From Pseudomonadota bacterium (GTDB lineage Bacteria; Pseudomonadota; Gammaproteobacteria; Xanthomonadales; Rhodanobacteraceae), in assembly GCA_018241365.1 (NCBI GenBank), contig JAFEDX010000196.1:1-64000 (forward strand): 64,000 nt of DNA, in the 5' to 3' direction. The notes under the pieces were generated by a model. It was not told where the DNA came from, ran no database searches, and saw only the letters and a program-made list of their open reading frames with translations. How positions within the stretch are numbered: position 1 is the stretch's first letter; each line of letters starts with the position of its first letter. The position numbers and the translations under genes are program-made. Shown piece by piece: positions 10,594 to 18,728 of the stretch.

Positions 10594-11040
10594 TCACAAC
10601 CTGAGTCCCGCCATTTCCTCGCTGACTTCTTCCTCGCCGATCGTTTGATGGATCTTGGCAAGGTGAGCCTGCTCGCTCCACAACTCGAACTTGTTGCCCA
10701 TTCCGAGCAACACTGCCTTTTTCTCGATGCCGGATGCCGCACGCTGGCTGGCCGGCAGCAACACCCGCGCTGCACCATCCAGTTCCACCTGCGCGGCGGC
10801 ACCCACCAGCTTCAACTGCAAGTCTCGATGCACACGCTTGACGCTGGACAAGGCATTGACCTGATCGCGCACGCGCTCCCACTCGGGCTGCGGGAACATC
10901 CACAGACAACCGGGTTCAAACGGGTTGTAGGCAATCACCAGGCGGTTGTTGCAGACGCGCGCGATCGGCTCGCGGTAAGCGGTGGGAACCGCCAGCCGGC
11001 CTTTGTCATCCACACTGATTGCGGTCTCGCCTTGGAACAT
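10594..11040 (-). CDS. mraZ: Transcriptional regulator MraZ
   Basis: First gene of the dcw operon, encoding a 148-residue DNA-binding protein with two SpoVT/AbrB-like repeats. The [20 protein letters not shown] start is diagnostic and places the initiation codon at 11038-11040. In Escherichia coli MraZ represses its own operon by binding repeated TGGGN boxes, and matching boxes lie just upstream here. No strong Shine-Dalgarno sequence precedes the ATG. A 107-bp gap follows before rsmH, with no obvious terminator. Confidence 0.96.
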   Translation of the reverse strand: MFQGETAISVDDKGRLAVPTAYREPIARVCNNRLVIAYNPFEPGCLWMFPQPEWERVRDQVNALSSVKRVHRDLQLKLVGAAAQVELDGAARVLLPASQRAASGIEKKAVLLGMGNKFELWSEQAHLAKIHQTIGEEEVSEEMAGLRL

Positions 11041-11052
11041 GCGACTGGGTTT

Positions 11053-11086
11053 CCCACGTTTTCCCACAAAACCACACGGGAGCCCA
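11053..11086 (-). promoter_or_regulatory. MraZ-box array (10-bp repeats)
   Basis: On the minus strand TGGG occurs at 11086-11083, 11066-11063 and 11056-11053, with a one-mismatch copy TGTG at 11076-11073. All four sit in one 10-bp register, once per helical turn. This is the layout of known MraZ operators. The array spans from the -10 box into the 5' leader of mraZ, suitable for autorepression. Confidence 0.75.
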
Positions 11087-11114
11087 CCTTAGTCGCAGGC
11101 GGTGAGACTGTCAA
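11086..11114 (-). promoter_or_regulatory. sigma70 promoter of mraZ / dcw operon
   Basis: On the minus strand a perfect -35 TTGACA (11114-11109) is separated by 17 bp from a -10-like TAAGGT (11091-11086). The start site would be near 11079, giving a leader of about 39 nt before the mraZ ATG. The downstream half overlaps the MraZ-box array. Confidence 0.75.
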
Positions 11115-11604
11115 GAATTTTCGCTTGTAGATCAATGGGAAAGGCGAAACTTATGACCAATTTTCAGGCGATTCCTGAGCAGTGTCTGCAAGGTCATTGA
11201 ACACAAAGGATTTCGTTCCTCGAGAATTTGGCCTTTTGAATCGAAAGCGCGCATTCGAGTGCACAGAGGAAGGCGTCAAGTTCACCAGCAAGTCAGTTTC
11301 AGGACAGCGGAACGAGTTGGAGCGTGCAAGCGTGCGATCTGCCCAAAAGGCCGCGCGCAAAAACCTCCAACCAAAGCGGCTGTTGGTGGAAAGTCAGGGC
11401 GAGAGCGGGCGCTTACGCGATGCCAGTGGCATCGCGCGCCCGCTTGAGCGGCCGGCCAAGGAAGGCCGGGCGGGTGCCACGCGCCAAGGACGGCTACTGG
11501 AAAAAACATGAGCTGCAGGCGCGCCTGCTCTCACAGGACACGAACCACTTCGTTGCCACCGATCGCAACATGATGCAGCTACCACGGAGGCAGGCGAAAA
11601 CAAT
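11115..11604. other. Low-coding, structured intergenic stretch between mraZ promoter and rnpB
   Basis: About 490 bp with lower GC than the neighbours and no convincing gene. Short open frames here have poor third-position GC bias and no recognisable product. It contains a strong hairpin at 11404-11444 (8 + 9 bp stem, 4-nt bulge, 3-nt loop) and a second at 11452-11469 (CCGGCC / GGCCGG around AAGGAA). Neither is followed by a T-run. It could hold an unrecognised small RNA or processing signals for rnpB; I cannot decide. Confidence 0.5.
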
Positions 11605-11962
11605 GGAGTCGGCCTGTAAGCCGGGTCCTGTGCGCCTTGCGGCGTGACAGTCATTCCTCTAGGCGCAGCGTCGCCGCCGCGCTCAAGCAACCAACCCGGG
11701 AACGGCGCGGGCCGCGCCATGGTTCCCCTATTTGGTCTTGCTCCAGGTGGGGTTTGCCGTGCCGGTCGGTTGCCCGACTCGCGGTGCGCTCTTGCCGCAC
11801 CGTTTCACCCTTGCCTGATCCCCTTGCGGGGCCATCGGCGGTCTGCTCTCTGTTGCACTTTCCGTCGGCTCGCGCCGCCCAGGCGTTACCTGGCACCTTG
11901 CCCTGTGGAGCCCGGACTTTCCTCGGCGTTCTTGCGAACGACGCGACTGTCCGGCCGACTCC
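11605..11962 (-). ncRNA. rnpB: RNase P RNA (M1 RNA, bacterial type A)
   Basis: Catalytic RNA that trims tRNA 5' leaders. Reading the minus strand, the 5' end GGAGTCGGCCGGACAGTCGC pairs with the 3' end (GGCCGACTCC) to form P1. The universally conserved AGGAAAGTCCGGGCTCC core follows near the 5' end, then the GCCAGGTAACGCCTGGG P7-P10 region, and the 3' part contains GAATGACTGTC and ACCCGGCTTA as in E. coli rnpB. The predicted length of about 358 nt is normal. Ends are inferred from P1 pairing. It lies 10 nt downstream of rsmI. Confidence 0.95.
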
Positions 11963-11969
11963 ACTCGCG

Positions 11970-11975
11970 ATTTTA
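11970..11975 (-). promoter_or_regulatory. -10 element of rnpB, inside the rsmI stop region
   Basis: TAAAAT on the minus strand ends 7 nt before the inferred rnpB 5' end, the ideal -10 placement. Its first three bases are the TAA stop codon of rsmI. No good -35 hexamer is evident at 16-18 bp. Confidence 0.5.
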
Positions 11976-12803
11976 CCAGCCTTCGTACAACTCTTTTCTC
12001 GACGCGCCACTGATCGCGGCAGCCAGCTTCGCAGCCTTCGCGGGCGGCAGTTCCTCGCGCAGGATCGCGAACACGCGCCGGCCTTCGGCGAGCTTCGCAT
12101 CGGCATCCTCGCTGCGCCCAGCGATCACCAGCACGAATTCGCCGAGGCGCTGTTCCGCGTCGGATTCGACACACGCGGCGATTGCACCCAACGTCACCCC
12201 GAGATGCGTTTCGTGCAATTTGGTGATTTCGCGCAGCAGCGCGGCTTCGCGATCCGAGCCGAACGCTGCAACCAGATCGGCGCAGCATTCCGCGATCCGG
12301 TGCGAGGATTCGTACAACACCAGCGTGCGCGTTTCGTCCGCAAGCTCGCGCAAGCGTGCGCGACGCGCAGCGGGTTTGGCCGGCAGGAAACCTTCGAACA
12401 CGAAGCGGTCGCTGGGCAGCCCCGCCACCGACAGCGCCGCGATCGCCGCACACGCGCCCGGCACTGGCGACACCATGACGCCTGCCTCGCGTGCAGCACG
12501 CACCAGCCGGAAGCCCGGGTCGCTCACCAGCGGAGTGCCCGCATCGGAAACCAGCGCGATGTCCGAGCCATCCTGCAACTTCACCACCAGTGACGCCACC
12601 GCCGCGCGCTCGTTGTGTTCGTGCAGCGCGGTCAGCGGAGTCGCGATACCGAAATGCTGCAGCAGGATGCGGCTGTGGCGCGTGTCCTCGGCGGCGATGA
12701 GATCGGCATCGCGCAGCACCTGCTGCGCGCGTGGCGAGAGATCGCCAAGATTGCCGATCGGCGTGGCTACTATCCACAGCGTTCCGGGCTTGCGCGCATT
12801 CAT
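11973..12803 (-). CDS. rsmI: 16S rRNA (cytidine1402-2'-O)-methyltransferase RsmI
   Basis: 276-residue tetrapyrrole-methylase-fold enzyme that uses SAM to 2'-O-methylate C1402. Conserved blocks are IVATPIGNLGDLS near residue 11, AEDTRHSRILLQ near 43, LVSDAGTPLVSDPG near 82 and GLPSDRFVFEGFLP near 124. ATG 12801-12803 was chosen because MNARKPG leads straight into the conserved block and an upstream in-frame extension adds only a few residues. It is divergent from lpoA with 71 bp between, and its TAA stop overlaps the rnpB promoter. Confidence 0.96.
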   Translation of the reverse strand: MNARKPGTLWIVATPIGNLGDLSPRAQQVLRDADLIAAEDTRHSRILLQHFGIATPLTALHEHNERAAVASLVVKLQDGSDIALVSDAGTPLVSDPGFRLVRAAREAGVMVSPVPGACAAIAALSVAGLPSDRFVFEGFLPAKPAARRARLRELADETRTLVLYESSHRIAECCADLVAAFGSDREAALLREITKLHETHLGVTLGAIAACVESDAEQRLGEFVLVIAGRSEDADAKLAEGRRVFAILREELPPAKAAKLAAAISGASRKELYEGW

Positions 12804-12832
12804 GTTTCGACCCCGGCATTCCGACACGATCC

Positions 12833-12844
12833 GCTATCATCGCC
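12833..12844 (+). promoter_or_regulatory. -10 element of lpoA
   Basis: GCTATCATCGCC carries a TATCAT -10-like hexamer at 12835-12840, about 35 nt before the lpoA ATG. The identical 12-mer precedes the secreted-protein gene at 23879. No clear -35 is present. Confidence 0.4.
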
Positions 12845-12874
12845 GAAAAACTCGCCAGAGGCGCCAGCTAGCGC

Positions 12875-14677
12875 ATGCACAGGTTCCGCTTTCTTGCGTA
12901 CACGCTTTTCCTTGCCGCGGCCATGCTGTTGGCGGGTGGTTGCGCGACCATGGGGTCCGCAGTGCCGGCCGCCAGTCCGCAGGCCGAAGCGCAGTATGCG
13001 CAGGCGCAGGAACTTTACCAATCCGGCAATTATCGGGACGCGGCGAACGGTTTCCTCGCGGCCGCACAAACCGACCCCGCAATCCGCGATCGCGCACTGC
13101 TGGCTGCGGCCGCGAGCTACCGTTCGCTGGGACGCCTGGACCAGACCGCCGCGCTGCTCGCACGCATCGACCGCAGCCACCTGACGCCCAATGAAGACGC
13201 GCGCTTCCGCGTGCTCTTGGCGGAAGTCGCCTTGCAACGTGGTGCCGCCGACGCCGCGCTGAAACAGTTGGCCAGCCTGCCCTCGCCGCTGCCCACCGAC
13301 GTGCATGCGCACGCTTTGGATGTCGAGGCACGCGCGCAACTCGCCAACGGCAACCGCCTCGCTGCGGCACGTGCCCTGGTGCAACGCGTTCCGTTGCTGC
13401 CGCCACCGGCACAGGCCGATGCCCACCAGCAGGCGATCGCCATCCTCGCGGGCATGGGCCACGCACCCTTGGCGGCACTGTACCCGTCGCTGACCGACAA
13501 CGATCCACTCAAGGCGTACGTCCAGCAGGCGCTCGCACAAGCCGGTGTCGCGCCACCGCGCGTGCTGCCGCAGCCCAACCAGCCGGTGGGCACGCTGGCG
13601 CAATCGGGTCTGCCGCAGGGTTATGCGATGCCGCCCAAGGTCGCGCTGTTGCTGCCTGCATCCGGGCCGGTCGCCGTGGCCGCCGCGGCGGTGCGCGACG
13701 GGTTCTTCACGGCGTATTTCCACACATCCGTCACGCAGGAGCAGCGTCCGTCCGTCAAGGTTTACGACACCGGTGGCACCGCCGACGGCGCCGTGGCCGC
13801 GTACCAGCAAGCGGTGGCAGATGGCGCCGCGCTGGTGGTCGGTCCATTGGGGCGCGCCTCGGTGGGCGCGGTGTTTGCACAACCGCAGTTGCCGGTACCC
13901 GTGCTCGCGCTCAACCACGCCCAAGGCGACCTGCCGACGCCGGCCGGCAGTTTCGAGTTCGCGCTGCTGCCGGAAGCCGAAGGCGCGCAACTCGCCGCAC
14001 ACATGGTCACACTCGGCTTGCACGCTGCGATCGTGTTCCGCAGCGACGATGACACCGCCGCACGCACGTTCACCGCCTTCAAGACCCAGTTCGCAAGCCT
14101 GGGCGGGCAGGTCGCCAACGACATTGTGCTGCCGAAAGGCGCGGTGGACTTCGCCAGCCAGGTCCAGGCTGCGCTGGCCGGATCGGGTTCCCAGACCGGC
14201 ATCGTGGTCCTGTTGCGACCCGAACAGGCGCGCCTGCTGTTGCCGCAACTCAAGCTGGCGCGCTCGAGCCTGCCGATGTTCGCAACCTCGCTGGTGTACA
14301 CCGGCAATCAGGATGCCACCGCCGACGGCGACCTCGACGGCCTGCAATTTTGCGACGAGCCCTGGCTGTTCGACGCGGAAACGGGCCTTCCCGACCATGC
14401 GACGCTGGCCTCGCAACTCGCCACCGCCGGCGGCCCGGCCGCGCGGCTGTTCGCATTCGGCATGGACGCGTACGCGCTGGCCCCTTATCTCGGCTGGCTG
14501 CAAACGCATCCGGGCAGCTACGTGCCCGGCGCGACCGGACAACTGACCATGGACGCTTCGCGGCACGTGCAGCGCACGCCGATCTGGGTGCAATTCCAGG
14601 GTGGCATCGCACGGCTCATTTCCGTCGGCCTCGAAACGCAACCGGCCGCCGACGCACCGGTACCCGCCCAACCATGA
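12875..14677 (+). CDS. lpoA: Penicillin-binding protein activator LpoA-like lipoprotein
   Basis: Outer-membrane lipoprotein that activates the class A synthase PBP1a in E. coli. The 600-residue product begins with a lipoprotein signal whose lipobox LAGGC makes Cys23 the acylated residue. An N-terminal helical TPR-like half follows ([24 protein letters not shown] near 45). The C-terminal half is a periplasmic-binding-protein fold starting near residue 255 ([23 protein letters not shown]). The stop overlaps the yraN start (ATGA). The block lpoA-yraN-BON lipoprotein matches yraM-yraN-yraP of enterics, but without diaA. Confidence 0.88.
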   Translation: MHRFRFLAYTLFLAAAMLLAGGCATMGSAVPAASPQAEAQYAQAQELYQSGNYRDAANGFLAAAQTDPAIRDRALLAAAASYRSLGRLDQTAALLARIDRSHLTPNEDARFRVLLAEVALQRGAADAALKQLASLPSPLPTDVHAHALDVEARAQLANGNRLAAARALVQRVPLLPPPAQADAHQQAIAILAGMGHAPLAALYPSLTDNDPLKAYVQQALAQAGVAPPRVLPQPNQPVGTLAQSGLPQGYAMPPKVALLLPASGPVAVAAAAVRDGFFTAYFHTSVTQEQRPSVKVYDTGGTADGAVAAYQQAVADGAALVVGPLGRASVGAVFAQPQLPVPVLALNHAQGDLPTPAGSFEFALLPEAEGAQLAAHMVTLGLHAAIVFRSDDDTAARTFTAFKTQFASLGGQVANDIVLPKGAVDFASQVQAALAGSGSQTGIVVLLRPEQARLLLPQLKLARSSLPMFATSLVYTGNQDATADGDLDGLQFCDEPWLFDAETGLPDHATLASQLATAGGPAARLFAFGMDAYALAPYLGWLQTHPGSYVPGATGQLTMDASRHVQRTPIWVQFQGGIARLISVGLETQPAADAPVPAQP

Positions 14678-15036
14678 CCGCCGGCGCCACCGGTGCGCGC
14701 TTCGAACAACGTGCGCTCGATCTGCTGGAACGCGCCGGACTGGAACTGGTCGAACGCAACTGGCGTACCCGCTTCGGCGAGATCGACCTGGTGATGCGCG
14801 ACGCCCACGAACTGGTGTTCGTCGAGGTCAGGTATCGCCGCCATTCCGGCTTCGGCGGTGGTGCGGCTTCCGTGGGTGCGGCCAAGCGCGGGAAGCTCAC
14901 GCGCGCGGCGCAGGGTTTCCTGCAAACCCATCCACGGCTTGCTTCATTGCCGTGCAGGTTCGATGTGGTAGCGTTCGACGGCGATGCGGACGCTCCCGCA
15001 AGCGACTGGCAACGCGCCGCTTTCGAAACCTGCTGA
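14674..15036 (+). CDS. yraN: UPF0102 family endonuclease-like protein YraN
   Basis: 120-residue protein of the UPF0102 family, which has a restriction-endonuclease-like PD-(D/E)XK fold and no settled function. Visible motif residues are GEIDLVMRD near 32-40 and the EVRYR strand near 50, where EVK/EVR is the usual active-site end, followed by a basic helix around [16 protein letters not shown] at 14674 overlaps the lpoA stop, which identifies the start inside a longer frame. Probably co-translated with lpoA. Confidence 0.92.
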   Translation: MTAGATGARFEQRALDLLERAGLELVERNWRTRFGEIDLVMRDAHELVFVEVRYRRHSGFGGGAASVGAAKRGKLTRAAQGFLQTHPRLASLPCRFDVVAFDGDADAPASDWQRAAFETC

Positions 15037-15051
15037 TTCCGGAAACCCATC

Positions 15052-15597
15052 ATGCGCAAACCGATCGTCCTGACCGCCCTTGTCCTCTTCGTCGCCGCGC
15101 TGGCCGCGTGCAGCGCATTCACGCCACGGCGCGGTTTCAACCGCGTGATCAACGACCGCAACGTGCAGCTCACCGCACAACGCGCACTGGACAACGACCC
15201 CGAGATCAAGGGCCGCGCCCACATCGGCACCAGCGTGTACAACGGCGTGCTGCTGCTGATCGGCGAGGCCAGCACCGAAGAGGTCAAGCAGCGGGCCGAA
15301 ACCGACGTCACGGGCTACGACGGCGTGCAGCGCGTGGTGAACCTGATCGACGTGATGCCGCTGCAATCGGTCGGGCGCACCGCACTCGATGCCTCGCTGA
15401 CCGCACGGGTGAAGACCGCGCTGCTGGGCGTCGACCTGCCCGGCTTCGATCCCGGCCGAGTCAAGATCAGTACCGCGCACGGCAACGTGTACCTGATGGG
15501 GCTGGTCAGCCACAAGGAAGCCGACGCCGTGATCGCAATCGTGCGCAAGGTTGCGGGCGTCAACCAGGTGGTCCAAGTCTTCGAATATACCGATTGA
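15052..15597 (+). CDS. BON-domain outer-membrane lipoprotein (DolP/YraP-like)
   Basis: 181-residue lipoprotein with a lipobox ending LAAC at Cys20. Two BON domains follow, about residues 45-110 (IGTSVYNGVLLLIGEA, then VNLIDV) and 115-180 (VKTALLGVDLPGF, then GLVSHKEADAVIAIVRKVAGV). DolP in E. coli binds anionic phospholipids at division sites and supports outer-membrane integrity. It lies 15 bp after yraN in the same order as enteric yraN-yraP. DolP function is an inference from architecture and context. Confidence 0.85.
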   Translation: MRKPIVLTALVLFVAALAACSAFTPRRGFNRVINDRNVQLTAQRALDNDPEIKGRAHIGTSVYNGVLLLIGEASTEEVKQRAETDVTGYDGVQRVVNLIDVMPLQSVGRTALDASLTARVKTALLGVDLPGFDPGRVKISTAHGNVYLMGLVSHKEADAVIAIVRKVAGVNQVVQVFEYTD

Positions 15598-15661
15598 CCA
15601 TCAGGCGACGTGCATGACCTGGCGCAGTGAGCCGGCGATGCGGATGGCGTAAGCTTGCTGG

Positions 15662-17041
15662 ATGAACCTGCCGGCTGCGTTCGTCGATCAACTCCGCGAG
15701 ATATTCCCTGCCGATGCGCTGGCGCTGGACGCTGCCACGCGCGCAGCCTACGGTTACGACAACTCGCGCCGCGAAGCGTTGCCGGATGCAGTGGTGTTCC
15801 CGCCCGCGCACGACGAAGTGGTTGCACTGGTCGCCGCATGCAAACACCATCGCGTGCCGCTGGTTGCGCGCGGACGCGGCACCAATACCACCGGCGCCAC
15901 GGTACCGATTGCGGGTGGTGTGGTCGCGAGTTTCGAGCGCATGAACCGGATCCTGCGGATCGAACCCGGCGACCGCCTCGCAGTCGTCGAACCCGGCGTG
16001 CTGAACGCCGACCTGCAATCCGCGCTGGCCGGCCATGATTTGTTCTGGCCCCCCGATCCGAGCTCGGCGCCCTACTGCACCATAGGCGGAAACCTTGCCT
16101 GCAACGCCGGCGGCCCACGCGCCGTCAAATACGGCGCCAGCCGCGACAACATCCTCGGTTTGCGTGCGGTGGCGGGCAACGGCACCGCATTCCGCTCTGG
16201 CACATATACCACCAAGGGCGCGACCGGCTATGACCTCACCCGCATCCTCGTCGGTTCGGAAGGCACACTGGCGCTGGTCACCGAAGCCACGCTGAAACTG
16301 ACGCCCAAACCGACCGCCGCGCGTACCCTGCGCGCGGCCTACACCGACATGCAGCATGCCGCGGACGCGGTGGCGCGGATCATGGCGCAACCGGTCACGC
16401 CGTGCGCGCTGGAATTCATGGACGCGGCGGCGCTGGGACTGGTGCGCCAGCAAGGCGCGGATGCGCCCGCCACCGCAGGCGCACTGTTGCTGATCGAAGT
16501 GGACGGTGAGCCGGATTCGCTGGACGCGGCGCAAGCCGCAATCGAACACGCCGCGCGTGGCGACGGCCTGGTGGAACTGCGCAGTGCGCGCGATGCCGCG
16601 GAAGCCGCGACGCTGTGGGCCGCCCGCAAGGCGTTGTCACCTGCACTGCGCACGATTTCGGAAGACAAGATCAACGAAGACGTGGTGGTGCCGGTCAGCC
16701 GGATTCCGATGCTGGTGAAACGCCTGCGCGAACTCGCCGACGAGTTCAGGATACCCATCGTGACCTTCGGCCACGCCGGCAACGGCAACCTGCACGTGAA
16801 CCTGCTGCCGCGGAACCCGGAAGAACGCACACGCGCCGAACAGGCGCTGCCGCTGGTGTTCAAGCGCGTGATCGAACTCGACGGCACGTTGTCCGGCGAG
16901 CACGGCATCGGTATCGCCAAGCGCGACTTCATGCCGGAGGCGCTGGGCCCGGGCGCGCTCGCGATGATGCGCGAGCTGAAGGACCTGTTCGACCCCGCGC
17001 ACATCCTGAATCCCGGCAAGCTGTTGCCCGACCTAGCGTGA
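15662..17041 (+). CDS. FAD-linked oxidase, D-2-hydroxyacid dehydrogenase type (GlcD/D-LDH family)
   Basis: 459-residue vanillyl-alcohol-oxidase-family flavoprotein. The PCMH FAD-binding domain has the PLVARGRGTNTTGA glycine-rich pyrophosphate loop near residue 65 and the PSSAPYCTIGGNLACNAGG segment near 135-155. The C-terminal FAD-oxidase domain carries GHAGNGNLHVN near 370 and GEHGIGIAKRDFM near 415. Members oxidise D-lactate, glycolate or D-2-hydroxyglutarate, passing electrons to a carrier; the substrate cannot be read here. It stands alone rather than with glcE/glcF. Its TGA stop overlaps a GTG that opens the next gene. Confidence 0.88.
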   Translation: MNLPAAFVDQLREIFPADALALDAATRAAYGYDNSRREALPDAVVFPPAHDEVVALVAACKHHRVPLVARGRGTNTTGATVPIAGGVVASFERMNRILRIEPGDRLAVVEPGVLNADLQSALAGHDLFWPPDPSSAPYCTIGGNLACNAGGPRAVKYGASRDNILGLRAVAGNGTAFRSGTYTTKGATGYDLTRILVGSEGTLALVTEATLKLTPKPTAARTLRAAYTDMQHAADAVARIMAQPVTPCALEFMDAAALGLVRQQGADAPATAGALLLIEVDGEPDSLDAAQAAIEHAARGDGLVELRSARDAAEAATLWAARKALSPALRTISEDKINEDVVVPVSRIPMLVKRLRELADEFRIPIVTFGHAGNGNLHVNLLPRNPEERTRAEQALPLVFKRVIELDGTLSGEHGIGIAKRDFMPEALGPGALAMMRELKDLFDPAHILNPGKLLPDLA

Positions 17042-17658
17042 CCGTGCAGGCCAAGCCAGCCGCGATGCGGGAAGAATCCTTCGATGCCCTGATGACACGC
17101 ATCCGCGCCTGCCAGGTTTGCGCCGCGCAGTTGCCGCAAGGCTGCCGGCCGGTGTTGCAGGCGCACCCGGACGCACGCATCCTGATCGTAAGCCAGGCGC
17201 CGGGACGCAAGGTGCACGCAACCGGCATCCCGTTCGACGACAAGAGCGGCGACAAGCTGCGTGACTGGCTCGGCATCGACAAGCAGGTCTTTTACGACCC
17301 TCGCCGTGTCGCGATCGTGCCGATGGGTTTCTGTTATCCCGGAAAAGGTGCATCCGGTGATCTGCCGCCGCGCCCGGAATGCGCGCCGCTGTGGCACCCG
17401 CAGCTGTTGCCACGGCTCTCGAACGTCAGGCTCACCTTCGCCATCGGCGGCTACGCGATCCGCGGAATGCTGGGCAATCGGCGCAAGGCCAGCCTCACCG
17501 AAACCTGCGCGGCATGGCGCGAATACCTCGTCGGCGATGTATTGCCGCTGCCGCACCCCAGCCCGCGCAATACCGCGTGGTTCCAGCGGCATCCGTGGTT
17601 CGAGACCGACGCGCTGCCGACGATCCGGCGGCGCGTGCACAAGCTGTTGCGCGATTGA
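17038..17658 (+). CDS. Uracil-DNA glycosylase superfamily protein
   Basis: About 206 residues with the alpha/beta fold of small uracil-DNA glycosylases. It has an early CQVC pair (residues 25-28), the SQAPGRKVHATGIPFDD active-site loop near 55-70, and a late HPSPRN motif. The CxxC pair recalls iron-sulfur family 4 enzymes, but whether the other cysteines complete a cluster is uncertain, so activity is not proved. GTG 17038 overlaps the previous stop (GTGA) and implies coupling; ATG 17065 is an alternative start 9 codons in. It converges on the GT2 gene with only 3 bp between. Confidence 0.8.
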   Translation: MTVQAKPAAMREESFDALMTRIRACQVCAAQLPQGCRPVLQAHPDARILIVSQAPGRKVHATGIPFDDKSGDKLRDWLGIDKQVFYDPRRVAIVPMGFCYPGKGASGDLPPRPECAPLWHPQLLPRLSNVRLTFAIGGYAIRGMLGNRRKASLTETCAAWREYLVGDVLPLPHPSPRNTAWFQRHPWFETDALPTIRRRVHKLLRD

Positions 17659-17661
17659 AGT

Positions 17662-18612
17662 TCACGCGTCGGCAGGTGGTGGCGTCGTGCGCCCCGCGAT
17701 GCCGGCGCGCAGGCCCGCCAGCATGCAACGCAGGTTTTCCCCACGCGGTGGCACCAGCAACGCGAACAGCAGCAGCTTGGCGACGAGGCGCGGGATGTCC
17801 TGGGCAATCCAGCGCCGCGGCGTGTACGCGCGCCGATACAGCAGCACGCGGTTGCGCATCATGTAGAACAGCCGGCGCGGCGGATGCACCACGATCCCGC
17901 GCGGCAACCCCAGTATGCGATGGCGTGCATCGCCCAGCCGATGGCGCAGGCGCGCCGCGCACACCCCGTACAGCGTGTATCCGTGCGCGGCTGCACGGAA
18001 GCACCATTCCAGATCCACGTTGTCGATGAACAGTGCGTCATCCATGCCGCCGATCTCGTCGAGCACCGCGCGCGGAATCAGGCAGCCCGATGAAATCAGG
18101 AAATCGCAGCGGATATCCGCGGCACCGCCATCGCACCGCAGCTTGCGGTTGAACGGGAAACGGATCCGCACGAACGGCGCGTCGGCTGCCTCACGCGCGT
18201 CACGAAAGCACGGGCCGACCGCCGCCACGCGTTCGGTACCGGCTCGGCGATCCCATGCCGCCCGCAGCGCAGCCACCATGCCCGGTTCCGGCACGCTGTC
18301 CTGGTCCATCAGCAGCACGTGCGAAATGCCGGGCAGGTCGCGCGCATGCCGGATGCCTGCATTCAACGCCGACGCCAGTCCGTGATTCCCGGGCAACGTG
18401 AGCACCGCGACGCGGTGTTCCCCGGTACAGCGATCGCGCAACCCCGGATCGAGGCTGGCGTTGTCCACCAGTGCCACCTGCCCGACCTGCGGCACCAACG
18501 CGGCCAGCACCTCGACCAGCACCGCCGGATCGGGACGCCAAGTCACCAGCACCGCGCACACGTCTGCCGCACGCCCCGCAGGCGCATCAAGCACGGCGCA
18601 TGCCTCAGCCAC
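17662..18612 (-). CDS. Family 2 glycosyltransferase (rhamnosyltransferase-like)
   Basis: 316-residue GT-A fold transferase. Visible are ALVDNASLD near residue 46, the NHGLASALNAGI donor-site helix near 75 and the metal-binding DQD of LLMDQDSVPE near 100. A FLISSGCLIPRAVL and DNVDLEWCFRAAAHGY region near 170-200 resembles dTDP-rhamnosyltransferases. The C-terminus has a hydrophobic, arginine-rich helix suggesting membrane association. GTG at 18610-18612 is preceded by GGAGGGG at good spacing, so I prefer it over longer open frames that run into the upstream gene. Acceptor unknown; a surface polysaccharide or glycolipid is likely. Confidence 0.8.
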   Translation of the reverse strand: MAEACAVLDAPAGRAADVCAVLVTWRPDPAVLVEVLAALVPQVGQVALVDNASLDPGLRDRCTGEHRVAVLTLPGNHGLASALNAGIRHARDLPGISHVLLMDQDSVPEPGMVAALRAAWDRRAGTERVAAVGPCFRDAREAADAPFVRIRFPFNRKLRCDGGAADIRCDFLISSGCLIPRAVLDEIGGMDDALFIDNVDLEWCFRAAAHGYTLYGVCAARLRHRLGDARHRILGLPRGIVVHPPRRLFYMMRNRVLLYRRAYTPRRWIAQDIPRLVAKLLLFALLVPPRGENLRCMLAGLRAGIAGRTTPPPADA

Positions 18613-18728
18613 GCCCAGCCCCTCCGCACACGGACGGCACACCCGGGACTGCACCGTGGGACGCGCGAGGCGTGGTTCTGAATGCGGGAAGCGGCATGGG
18701 CGTGATTGTCGCCGCGCCCGCGGCCACG

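Noticed and set aside
11182-11511. 109-residue open frame between mraZ and rnpB
   Set aside because: Codon use lacks the strong third-position GC bias of all real genes here, it starts at GTG without a ribosome site, and the product has no recognisable features.
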